From: Gnetum montanum
Taxonomy: Eukaryota > Streptophyta > Gnetopsida > Gnetales > Gnetaceae
DNA: 64,000 bases
Direction of reading: 5' to 3'
Assembly (NCBI GenBank): GCA_015680685.1
Contig: MNCI01008572.1
Location: 596,775-660,774 of the forward strand
Shown here: positions 1 through 10,119 of the stretch, one piece after another
Numbering within the stretch: position 1 is the first letter of the stretch
How the letters are laid out: the number at the start of each line of letters is the position of its first letter
Made by a program: the position numbers and the translations under genes
The notes under the pieces: model-generated
Told to the model about the DNA's origin: nothing
The model's input: only the letters and a program-made list of their open reading frames with translations
Database searches by the model: none

Positions 1-2055
1 GCCTCTATCAATCATTCTTTACAAGTCATCCTTAAGTACGAAGTAGAAATCAATATCATGACCTAGTAACTGATGGTATTAGCAAAAATGATCTAACTTA
101 AAGTATTTGGATAGCAGAGGATCATCTCTAGTTGCTTGGGTAGGATCTTTGGCTATTTCTCATAAACTATCATGCCTTTGATGGGTAATTTTGGACATCT
201 ACTTGTATTGAATTCTACCACTCTTCAATAGTTGATCTAATAGTTTTGATGGCTTGAGGGGTAATTTGGTATAGTTGGATTGATAAAGTTTCATCTAGAG
301 GGATTTGATGTCATGGCCCTAGAGGTTGATGGTTGGTTGTTATTATTGGTAGCATGGGGCCTTAGGTTGGTTATTCTATGAGCCCTTGTTGGTTGGCTTA
401 GTCTCCTTAGTCACAGTTGCTATAGCCATATTGTTTTGCCTACCCTTTTCTTTGTCTTTGCACAAATGTTGGTTTTTGTATGCCATGTAAGCAGGATCAT
501 GGCTGGCTTCAACAACATCCTCTATGTTCTTAGTCTAAGAAAAGGCTTAACTAAGAGACTATGGATCAAGATAATATAATTTTGATTTCGTAAAATTGTT
601 AACCATCCCTTTAAAAATAGCTAAAAGGTGAGTCTCCGCCATGGGCTCTAGTATCTCATTAAGCAAAGCATTCCATCATTGGATAAACTTCTACATTAGC
701 TCTAAGGGTCCTTACTTGACCTTCATCAATTGGTCAAGCATAGTATTGGGTTTCAAGTTATGCTTGAAATGATTAATGAATTGTGAAATTAGTTAGTCCA
801 AGGAGGATAGGGATCCCCTTGGCAAGGCACGGTACTAGTCTAAGGCTTTTCCTACTAAAGACATAGTGAAAATTTACATGATTGTATGCTACCATGCTTG
901 CAATACCAAGTACTCAGAGCAAAAGGTGATCAGATGTGCATTCGGATTACCTTCGCCATTGTATTTGGTAAATTATGGCACAAGGACACCCAAGGGAAGA
1001 GTTAGTAGTGGGACCTTAGGACTTATGGGGTGATCTTAATAGAAGTTCATAATATTTACAGTCTAGAACATTGAGGCTTTAAGTTTTATTAGCTCTTTGG
1101 TCAAGTCTTGGATCATTTTGAAAGCCTTATCTAGGCCTTGGGATACCCCTGTTGGTTGTGGGGTTTGAACGAAGGGTTGAGACATATGTTGGGAAGCCTA
1201 TGGCCTTACTATCAATTGTAAGACAAAAGGGAGCAGTTGCATCATGGTTATAGTCTATGGGCCAAACAAGGAAAAAGATGTTTATGCTAGTATCTAAGGC
1301 ACAAATGAAACAAAGGGGATGTATGATCCTTGAGTTGCGTGGGGTCCCATGATGGACCTCACATGGGTAATAGGGGGTTAGTGGCTATAGAACCTACCAA
1401 CGATGGTTGTATACTCTAAGGCTATGTAGAAAATGACATTGAAAAGTGGACAGTTGTGGTTGTGGCACTGAGTGTGCTTGATGCATAGCTATAGTGAGGG
1501 TAGGATTGACCATCGTATGGTAGGAGGGGGTAGAAGATGTCAACACCATGCCCATGAAGAAGAAAAAGGCATTAGGAGAAGGCTTGGTTGCCTTGGGGGT
1601 TACTTGTTGGAATAACCCTCCCAAGAGGTTTTCAGGCTTAGATTCTACCTAAAACTCATCTTCCTCTTCCTTTTGATGTTTCAAAATGTGCTTGTCATCC
1701 TCCCCCTCCATCTTAATTAATTGATCTAGGATGTTAGCATAGATGTCACTGAGAGGAATTTGGTCATACAAGGAAGGGAAATATTCCTTTCCACCCTAGT
1801 GTATAAGCTCAAACTACCTTCTGGCCTTTGCTTTCAAATGTAGAATCAATATGCTAGCCTATATTTTAGCACAAATGAAGTTGTATCTATCTTCATTTAT
1901 GGTTGAGAAGTCAGGACTTTTTTTCCTAACCCTCAAAGATTACCTACACTCCATGATAGCAAGGTCCTTATAGTCATATATCATCATGGCTCTTTGGTTG
2001 GACCCATCATTAGTGAGTGTGAAAGGTAGTTTAATCAATTATTAAAAAGACATGT
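1..2055 (-). pseudogene. Decayed Tat gag (capsid region), Tat-1
   Basis: Frame-by-frame reading of the minus strand gives a capsid-like stretch around 600-1000 (GEGNPNAHLITF, then MSLVGKALD and KSKLYYL). It matches the Tat-5 gag motifs GEGDPNAHLVTF, MSLTGKALDWY and KSKLYYLAPHS in the same order. The downstream part near 480 reads AYKNQHLCKDKEKG, matching AYKNAHKKSKDKGK of Tat-5. The amino-terminal part, near 1650-2050, keeps fragments such as NEDRYNFICAK. Gag packages the element RNA into virus-like particles. This copy has many stops and frame changes and cannot make a full protein. The start is placed at the most upstream plausible Met, with low precision. Confidence 0.8.
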
Positions 2056-2224
2056 TGTAAGAGGTACTTTTTGACATTTTTACTATTTTTAGTAAAAACA
2101 TACTAAGTAGGGTAAACTATTGTCACAATAGGCTAAAAATGGAAAGGCAGTAGGAAACAACTACTAACTGAAAATGGGTGTCATAGTATGAATGGAGTTC
2201 AATAGAATGGTGTTGAATAAAATG

Positions 2225-2395
2225 GGTTTAAATGGTAGTCAGCCTACTATTGTTAGCATAGTTAGCCCAATACTATCAGCGTAGTTTCCAACTACTATCA
2301 ACATAATTAGCCTACTACTGTCAACATAGTCTATCAACTATTGTCACTGTAGTCCACCAACTACTACCTACGTAGTTTCCAACTATCATTAGTGG
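2225..2395. repeat. Short tandem array in the Tat-1 leader (CAACTACTACCTACGTAGT-like unit)
   Basis: About six imperfect units of roughly 28-30 bp alternate a CAACTACTA-type block with a CAGCGTAGT or CAACATAGT block. The same unit is amplified again in the LTR of this element at about 3950-4320. It lies between gag and the 58-bp hairpin array. Confidence 0.8.
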
Positions 2396-2900
2396 TTGAC
2401 AGGAAAATGGGCTTTAACAAAATGGATGTTGTAGAAAATGGGAAAATTTTAGCAAAACCCAACAAAATGGATTTTGTAGTAGATGGAAAATCTGCAACAA
2501 AATCCAATGGAATGGGTTTTACAGTAGACGAGAAAATCTATAACAAAACCCAATGGAATGGATTTTACAGTAGATGGAAAATCTACAACAAAACCCAACA
2601 AAATGGATTTTGCAGTAGGTGAGAAATCTACAGCAAAATCCAATGGAATTGATTTTGTAGTAGATAGGAAAATCTATAGTAAAACCTAATAGAATGGGTT
2701 TTAAAGTAGATGGGAAATTTCATAGCAAAATCCAATGGAATGGATTTTATAGTCGATGGGAAATCTACAATAAAGCCTAATGGAATGGGTTTTGCAATAG
2801 ATAAAAAATTTGTAGCAAAACCTAACAAAATGGATTTTGTAGTAGATGGGAAAATCTACAGCAATATCCAACAAAATGGATTTTATAGTAGATAAGAAAA
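2390..2900. repeat. Tandem array of about 58-bp hairpin-forming units in the Tat-1 leader
   Basis: Eight or nine units follow one another. Each contains AAAATCCAATGGAATGGATTTT-like palindromes flanked by ATCTACAGC and GCAGTAGAT arms, so every unit could fold into a hairpin on its own. Units differ by scattered transitions (AAACCC for AAATCC, CAACAAAATGG for CAATGGAATGG). The array lies in the transcribed leader between the 5' LTR and gag. The leaders of Tat-5 (51225-51470) and of the Athila-like elements show no equivalent. Short peptides readable through the array on either strand are a by-product of the repeat and are not genes. Confidence 0.88.
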
Positions 2901-2964
2901 TGGCAGCAATAGGCTTTTTTGGCTAGGAATTTGGGTGAAGGTCTTCCTTCTAGCACCAAAAAAT

Positions 2965-4980
2965 TGTTGCAACTAGAAAAATAAATCGTTGGAAAATCAA
3001 GAGATCTAGCATAGCAACCTCAAGCCATAGATCCCAAAGGCCTTCATGAAAATGGGATTCGAGGTACCCTAGATGGTTCAGCAAATCACCCAGGGACTTA
3101 CAAAATGCAAACAATAGTGGTTTTAGAAATTGTCTTTGAATGTGACCAAAAATGTACACAGAAATGGACTACTAAAAATAGAAATGTAAATAGAAATGGC
3201 CTACTAAGAATGAAAATGGAAAATGGAATTACAATTACATAAATAAATGTAAAAATGAAAATGGAAACCAAAATTTGCACAATAAGAAATACAAAATTTA
3301 TAAAAGAATATAAATAAAGTTTGAGTTTCATAGTGTACACTTTTATGCCAAAAGGCATAGCAAGTTTCTTGCCAAAGCTTGAAGTCTATTGGAGAAAGCT
3401 ACCCTTGTGATCTAGTTGCTTCCTAGTTTCAACCTACTGCAACTTTCCATTGGTTTCCACCAAGTTTGCTACATGGGAATGAAATTGATGTTGCACATTT
3501 GAGGTAATGGAAACTACGTGGAAGTCTATTTGCAAATGTAGTCCAAATTTCTACCACCAAACAACACTACCAGGGAGGGATGTAACAGCTATAATGGGTT
3601 TGGATGGATGCCAATGGAGATGGAAATGGGATAGGGCCTATACTTTTAGCAAAAATAACAACTATGTGGAAGTGTTTATGCCCAACGTAGGATCAGTTTT
3701 TGCCACTAAAAATGTAACTAAGATGCATACAAGTTTGATGGGTGATGAAACTAGCCATGAAAATGTTGTTACTAGTCATGAAAATGCTATGTCCTTAGAG
3801 TGCTATAATGTGAAATAGACGCCAAAGTGCTGAAAAATGTCCAAAATTGGAAACCTAGAAATGGTATCAACATTGGGATTTTTTAGGTTATGGTTTCCAT
3901 TTTTAGGACTACCACTACTTACCATTAACTAGTGATAGACTAGCGTTGATTATGGATTTGCAACGATCACTACTACTAGCATAGTCAACTAACTACTACC
4001 AGTGTAGTTAGCTAACTACTACCAGCATAGTCAGCCAACTACTACCAACATAGTGAATCAACTATTCCTAGGATAGTCAGCACACTACTGCCAGCGTAGT
4101 TAATCAACTACTCCTAGTGTAGTCAACATACTACTGCCAGCATAGTCAACACACTACCACTAATGTAGTTACCTAACTACTACCAACGTAGTCGGCCAAC
4201 TACTTCCAGCATAGTTAGTCAACTACTACTCAAAATAGTTAGTCAACTACTACTCAGTGTAGTTAGCCAACTACTACCAACATGATCAACCAACTACTTT
4301 TAGTGTAGTTGGTATTTGTGGTAACTCCAGAATGGACTACACCCATACAACCCATCCATTTACTATAAATAGTAAATAGACTTCTATGACTACACTAAAG
4401 GATTTGGAAATGGGAAATGGAAAAGTATTGGGAAATGGAAAGACAAAAGGAAACTACAAAAATGGTGGAACCCATTAAAAAGTGTTGTGCCTAGTGATGA
4501 CTATTATCTAGCTATTGTTGACTTGCAATGCATACGTTGGTTATTATTGGAGAAATGGTCATCCCAACAATGCCAATGTTTCATCTCTGCCTAGTTCTGA
4601 TGACAACTACACTGGCTGCTATAGCTACTATGGCTACTATAGCTACTATGAGTAATATAACTATTGTACCTACTAAAGCTACTATGCCTACTAAAAATGG
4701 CTCTAGCGTAGTTGGAGCTATAACCCTACAAAAACTCAAGAAAATGTCATCTTTAGCCATTCCAAAGGTGTTTTTTGCCTTCCCAAGCCTAAATATGGAC
4801 ATGGGGTACCTATTTCTAGTTGAGAAATGGGGCAAGAACAACTTTTGAAGCATTTTTTTAGGCCCAAAAAGTTGAAATATGCAAGATTGTAGCTTATGTA
4901 CTACATATCTTACATTTACAATGGAACTTTACCTAAAGAAGAAAAGTGGGATTTGAAACATGAAATTTTGTGGTGTTTTA
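2965..4980 (-). repeat. 5' LTR of Tat-1
   Basis: The element-sense start, near 4980, reads TAAAACACCACAAAATTTCA, closely matching the starts of the Tat-4 LTR (TGAAACACCATAAAATTTTG) and the Tat-2 LTR (TGAAACACCACC). The initial TG has decayed to TA. The end reads AGTTGCAACA at 2965, followed by a primer-binding-like TTGGTGCTAGAAGGAAG. The same block follows the Tat-5 LTR as CTGGCTCTAGAAGGAGG. The R/U5 part (about 3110 to 2965) shares the AAGTCCCTGGGTGA and AGGGTACCTCG blocks with Tat-2, Tat-4 and Tat-5. At about 2.0 kb it is the longest Tat LTR in the window, partly because of the internal array at 3950-4320. Confidence 0.78.
3950..4320. repeat. U3 tandem array, CAACTACTACCAGCGTAGT unit
   Basis: Twelve or so units of about 28-30 bp combine CAACTACTACCA with GCGTAGTTAG or CATAGTCAG. 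They lie in the upstream (U3) half of the Tat-1 LTR. The same motif recurs in the leader at 2225-2395. The AGCGTAG core resembles the motif clustered in the U3 region of Tat-4. Confidence 0.85.
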
Positions 4981-5721
4981 AACATCCTTGACCATCATTC
5001 AACACCATGTAACCATGGCTTGCTAGGGCCTTAGAATGGCAACATGGCCTATTAAACTCTAAAACTAGTAGAGTGCAATCATATTTGACCATGCTTGACC
5101 TTGTACCACTTATAACTCCTGCCTTATGGCCTTTATTGCTCCCATTTAGGCCTCATGTAGCACTCATTTCAACATGCTTTTCATTTATGTACTATTACCA
5201 AATCATTTTGCATTAATTTATCATTTTTTTATCATTTTGTTACCCAAGTACCACTTGATGTGGTTATGTTATCATGCAAGATTGAGCTAGAGGGATGAGG
5301 AAGCAAATTTGACTAGCCTTATAGGCTAAATGGGTCCCTATCATGATTTTGTTAGACTAAGTTTAATTTATGTACCCAAACCTTAAGCCTAAAACCATTC
5401 TACTATGCAACCATAACACCTTGAAGTAGCCCGATTACCATCGACCTTAAAGCTAGAAACATCACAAAGGGTTCCTTAGTCAAAACTCCCATCTAGACCA
5501 CAATGGTGAGGAGAAATCATATAAAACCAAGTTCTATGCTAGAACTTAAGCCTACTCATGACATCATCAAACCCTTATAATGCAATATTAAAGCCATCAC
5601 ATAACCCTGATTACATCTAACATTCACATGTTTTCTTGTAGTGTTGTTTACCATTGTTGACAAGTTCCAACAAATGACTAATGTTGACAATTTTAATGAT
5701 CTACAACAAGTGAGCCTACAT

Positions 5722-5760
<39 letters not shown>

Positions 5761-6720
5761 ATCTCTTTGTTTGGCATAATAAATGAACTGCAAGCTTTGT
5801 AACATATGATGCACATTGCACAAATATCTCCATGTTGAACAACAAGTGACCTATGGTAACCTTGTTTGTTGATTATCTTATATGGTATTATGCATTATCA
5901 TGTTATAACATGTTTTCTTTGTCTATTTCTCTTATTCTCTTGGAGTTGTGCTTGTAGGATGAAGCCTAGAGTCATCACAAAGGTGCAACTTATTACAGCA
6001 ACAAGTCACCACATGACTTCGATGCATAAGATTTAGTGAGCTTATCCTACTTTTCAAATATTGCTTATTCCACTTCACTCCCATTACCTTTTCTCAAACT
6101 CAACCCCATATCCTACTGATAACTTTCTTTACCCTGAGTAACAATGATGACCTATATTCAATACTCATTCATTATGGCCATATGACATCCCTTCATCATG
6201 CTCCAACTACAAGTCCATTGAATGTAACACATCTTATTCAATAAGAAAACCATCAAGCCCATTGAATGTAACACATCTCATTTGATAGAAATATCAAACT
6301 CAGCTTTGGCAAAGAAACCCAATGAATATTTCATCCCATAAAGAAAAGAAAGGCAGAAGAAAATTACTAAGAAGCTAAAAGGCCAATGAAGATCAAAAGA
6401 CAAATAGATAACTCCAAACATGCAAAGGGAGGAGCCTAATGGCCAAAGAAACATAAAAATGAAGTGTTGGCTCCTCAAACACATTACCAAGTAACCAACA
6501 CTTCAAAGCACAAAGTGCAAAGACTTATTGCTTATTCAACATATTAATGCCATATTGTAATTAGGATGTCAACCTATGGAACTCTTTGTTAAACCTCATG
6601 ATCATACATATCCTACAAATTTTACCACCTCATCATAACCTTATCCCATGATCATCAGCACTCTTGGGCATGGTTTAACAGTACTAAATCAAGCATGGAA
6701 AGGAAACATCAATGGTGGAT
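4981..6720. other. Non-coding tail, probably 3' internal region of Tat-2
   Basis: No coding similarity is visible on either strand. Its position between the Tat-1 LTR edge and the polypurine tract of the Tat-2 3' LTR suggests it is the long non-coding 3' region of that element. A (CT)18 microsatellite at 5723-5758 is the only clear structure. Confidence 0.45.
5723..5758. repeat. (CT)18 microsatellite
   Basis: Uninterrupted CT dinucleotides. The RERERER peptide readable on the minus strand comes only from this repeat. Confidence 0.98.
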
Positions 6721-6721
6721 C

Positions 6722-6794
6722 TGTAGTGGTGTTTTGTATTTTTTTGTCGATGCCTCTTAGGTCAATCCTCAAGATACCAATAAATAGGGGCTAA
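6722..6794 (+). promoter_or_regulatory. Polypurine tract and upstream conserved block of Tat-2
   Basis: GTGGTGTTTTGTATT...TTTGTCGATGCCTCTTAGG...ATAGGGGCTAA immediately precedes an LTR starting TGAAACACC. The same order of blocks occurs on the minus strand next to the Tat-4 3' LTR. AGGGGCTA is the likely polypurine tract that primes plus-strand DNA. The upstream GTGGTGTTT can pair with AAACACCAC at the LTR start. Confidence 0.8.
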
Positions 6795-8226
6795 TGAAAC
6801 ACCACCAATAAAGCACATGTTGTAGTCCTTTGGCAATGTAACTTTCATCCCATGAACCTCAAGGCTAAAACTTCATTGTAAAATGTGAAATTATAATCCA
6901 TGCGATGCAATTTCACATACTTTAACTTTTAGGGTTGAAAAAATGCCTCAAAAGTGGTCATAGCCTTAACCCCCATGTGAAAAAAGTCATATTATGTCAT
7001 ATTTGGGCTTCAAGTGAAGGTGGTTAAAAATTCCTTTTGGACTACCAAAATTGACATTTTCATGGGTTTTGTGGGTATAACCTTTGCTACGCTAGAACCA
7101 TCTATGCTCAACATTGGGGGGGTTTAACTCTTGAAGCCTCAACATGGCTTATGTAACCCCAACATTGTTCCTAGAGTTCAACATGCTTAGCATTGGTCCA
7201 ACAACCCCAGCATCACTCTAGCAACTCTAGAATGGCTCCTGCAACTCCAACGTGGCCTCAACAACCTTAGCATTGCTCATGGAAGGCTAGCATGAGTGTC
7301 ATATCCCAAGTGTGGTTCCTGTAGGCCCAACATTGCTCTTGGAAGGTTAGAGTGGATGGAAGAACCCCCAACATGGGTAAAATTCCCATTTACTATTTTT
7401 TAGTAACCAGAATGATTTTGGTACCCTAGGGGTATCAAAACTTACAATACATGAAAACCATGCTGGATTTAGACATCTACCACACCTGCACATAACATTA
7501 ATTTCTTAGCAATTAGGATAGAAATTTGCAACCAAAATTATGATCATACAACCTATATAAACCAAGCTTAAGCACCATGAAGAGGTTTCGCTTTTTGACA
7601 TTTAAGATCTTTGAAAACTCAATGTAGAAACTAGGCTTGCAGAGATTTTCCAATGTGGAACCTATAACCATTAGTGACTTCTTGAGATTGTATGAAATTT
7701 AGTAGTAACGTTGAGCAATCTGGGCATCAAGACTCCCAACGTGGCTCTCCTTTGTGACCCAAAACCCCCCACACATCTTACCCCCTTAAACCACCAATGT
7801 TGCAGATCTAGTGCAAAGTACATCAAGGTTTCATAATTTTGGGAGTTGTGAAGAATCTAGATCATGGAGCTAACTATGGTGTACAATGCTAGTAGCTTTA
7901 ACATATTCCAAACCCCCATTTAAGTGAACCCCCTACTTCCTCAAGCACCCCTTATACATATTTCTTAACTCTCTTTATTTTTATCATAATAAAGTTTGTA
8001 GTCCTATTTGTTTTCCAAGTTATCGTAAATTTATTTTTCATTTTATGCATTTATTTTTTCAAATTTGCATTGCATTTTTTACTTTATTACCCCTTTTTAC
8101 ACTCCCTAAGTCCCTAGGTGATTGGCAAGACCATTTAGGGTACCTCAGATCCTATTTTTTTAAGAGGCCCTTGAGATCCAAGGTTAAAGTTGTCTCAGCT
8201 AGGATCTTTGGTTTCTTCTAGCAACT
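6795..8226 (+). repeat. 3' LTR of Tat-2
   Basis: It begins TGAAACACCACC just after a polypurine tract. A TATA box (CTATATAAACC) lies near 7553. The promoter-distal part (8100-8226) shares TAAGTCCCTAGGTGATTGG, CCATTTAGGGTACCTC and a GAGATCCAAGGTTAAA block with the R/U5 part of the Tat-4 and Tat-5 LTRs. The exact 3' end is uncertain (CTAGCAAC near 8226). The rest of Tat-2 lies to the left and is non-coding or has been interrupted. Confidence 0.8.
7090..7385 (+). repeat. U3 array of CCAACATTGCTC-like units in the Tat-2 LTR
   Basis: About a dozen imperfect units of roughly 22-25 bp share CCAACATTG or CAACATGGCT followed by CTC and a purine-rich spacer. They lie upstream of the TATA box at about 7553, in the same place as the different arrays of Tat-1 and Tat-4. 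Confidence 0.72.
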
Positions 8227-8341
8227 TAATTTTCCAATCACTATAGTAGGGTGTGTTCTCCATTGGATTTGCACTGGTCTCCTAATCAATCTACACTATA
8301 ATAAATATTACTATAATAGTTGTTGCCCTTAGTGACCTACA

Positions 8342-9598
8342 CTGAAGAAAGCTACAAAAGACTATAGGAATCTTTGATAATCTCTACTCTATTGCTAAAA
8401 AGCTCTATGTTACTTTTGTTGCTACCAAGTAATTCAGGATCATTGAACTTAAAAAGGGGTGATGAATAAGTTCCCATAAAACAAAAATTAATCAGCCAAA
8501 GCACACACCAAATTTTAATATGGTTCCCCAACGTGGGTAGTCCACACTCAAAGGGTAGTTTGCTAGCATACCTCCAAACTTTGTTGCTCTTAAAATATGG
8601 TTTGAAGGATACCACACCTTATACAAGCTCTAAGCTCCACTTCAGAGTGTGCAACAAATCCACTTAACCCTGTAAGGTCCCGACAAGCTTTGAATATGGT
8701 TTTCAAGATCCCACAACCTTTACAACTTGAGCTCCAATCTAGAATGTTGTGGCACTACACCAACACTCAATCCTGTAGGATTCCAACAAGCTCAAGCAAG
8801 ATGCCTTCCTACAAGAAGCAGATCAACCCCACAGGTTAACAAAAGAGAACAACAATAACAAGGAAAGAATGCAACTAAATTGTACGTTGAGATACATCTC
8901 ACTTTAACCACTTACAATAGACAAAAGATGATACAATGAGGAACAATAACAATAGAATGATGTATACAATGATTGCTTGATAACGACAATTGATAGTACA
9001 TAATGCTTGCTCATTTCCCAATAGAATGAAGTCTTCTTATAACAAATATGTTTCCAAAATTACCTCAAAATTCCTGAAATAGCTATCTAATGATCACTAG
9101 AGACATCTTCTTCAGGATTAGGACACCTTCCTGCATCAAACCTTCATTCTAGAAAGATGTGTTTTTCATAGGAAGCATGTCTGCTATTTTTCAGAGATGT
9201 CTTCTTTTAAGCAACCTTCAGCTTAGGCAAGATAGCTACTATTTCTTGGACATGTCTTTGCTTGATAGTAGACATCTATTGTTTTTGTAATACATCTTCA
9301 TTGATTCTCCTTCTCTTTGGCCAAGATGTCTACTGCTACTAAGAGATGTCTTCATTTGATTGGAGATGTCTACTATTTCTTGGAGACATCTTTCTACCAT
9401 AAGTTCTTCTACATTTGAGGCTTCCATTTAATCACCAAAGATGAGCTTTGAAGTCTTCATTCCTTGTCTGTGCTCTTTAAACTCCTGCATGCTTCCTTAA
9501 GATCTCATAAATGTCTCAATCCAAGTTCTTGCCCTACAAACATAGCAATCACACAAACATCATTTTCCTTAAGGTTTTGACATACCAAAAGGTCAACA
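8342..9598 (-). repeat. Probable isolated LTR, family not identified
   Basis: Read on the minus strand, a TG start (TGTTGACCTTTTGGTATGTC) at 9598 and a CA end (AGCTTTCTTCA) at 8342 delimit about 1.26 kb with no coding sequence. The interior has a cluster of AGACATCT/AGATGTCT palindromes (9090-9430). The TGTTGACC start resembles LTR starts of several plant families, Copia included. I found no target duplication, so the limits and the solo status are tentative. Confidence 0.4.
9090..9430. repeat. Cluster of AGACATCT/AGATGTCT palindromic motifs
   Basis: About ten copies of the self-complementary octamer or one-mismatch variants (GAGACATCTTC, AGAGATGTCTTC, GGAGATGTCTAC, AGTAGACATCTA) occur within 340 bp, irregularly spaced by 20-40 bp. 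A matching cluster lies in the chromovirus LTR at 13075-13280. Confidence 0.8.
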
Positions 9599-10119
9599 GT
9601 AATCTATTTGCTAAAATATGTGCCAAAAAGATCCAAAAAATGATGTTTGATCTAGCTTAAATAGGCCTCAAATTCACTGTTGTTGTGTCAATTATATTTC
9701 CACATGTATTCTACATAGTGACATAGTGTATTTGGGCTATTTTCATGGTCCAAAACTTCAGTGTATAGGATATTAGAATTTTTAACTATTTTTCATTAAA
9801 TACTAGCATATTTGGCTCTTTTTCATGGCCAAAAATTGCAATGCATAAGCTACTATCATTTTCTACTTTTGATGCCAAACTTAATAGCATTTTTAAATTT
9901 TTAGCTCTCACACACTGACATAATAAAACTCATAGCTTATGGAGCATGAATTTTATTTTACAAATTTTAAACAGTCTAAAATTTGGCTAAAATAAGGCCA
10001 TAGGATAATATTTTGAAGGAAAATTAAGTCATTTATGTTTGCACTTGAATCTAATCAAATTTCATGAAAAAACTTGGTTACCAAGCCTTCTTGTTTAAAA
10101 ACATAAATATTTCCTAAGG
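9599..10119. other. Unassigned AT-rich sequence
   Basis: Nothing recognisable on either strand. It may be the eroded 5' part of the chromovirus that follows. Confidence 0.5.

Larger units (their letters stand above)
1..4980 (-). mobile_element. Tat-1: 5' part of a Tat-clade Ty3/gypsy element (gag, leader, 5' LTR)
   Basis: Read on the minus strand, the order is 5' LTR (4980 to 2965), leader with tandem repeats, then a decayed gag running off the left edge. Assignment rests on gag similarity to the better preserved Tat-5 copy and on an LTR that begins and ends like those of Tat-2, Tat-4 and Tat-5. Protease, polymerase and integrase would lie left of the window. The junction at 4980 abuts sequence that seems to belong to the tail of Tat-2, so Tat-1 probably inserted into it. 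No target-site duplication could be confirmed because only one end is present. Confidence 0.8.

Noticed and set aside
2392-2895. Short repetitive peptides on both strands (e.g. MDFVVDGKS units)
   Set aside because: They arise from the 58-bp palindromic DNA repeat, are open on both strands, and the palindrome explains them better than coding does.
46-4980. Host gene candidates in the left 5 kb
   Set aside because: All readable peptides with meaning match Tat gag; the remainder is LTR and tandem repeat.
5556-5816. Open frame with an Arg-Glu repeat
   Set aside because: The repeat is the (CT)18 microsatellite read on the minus strand.
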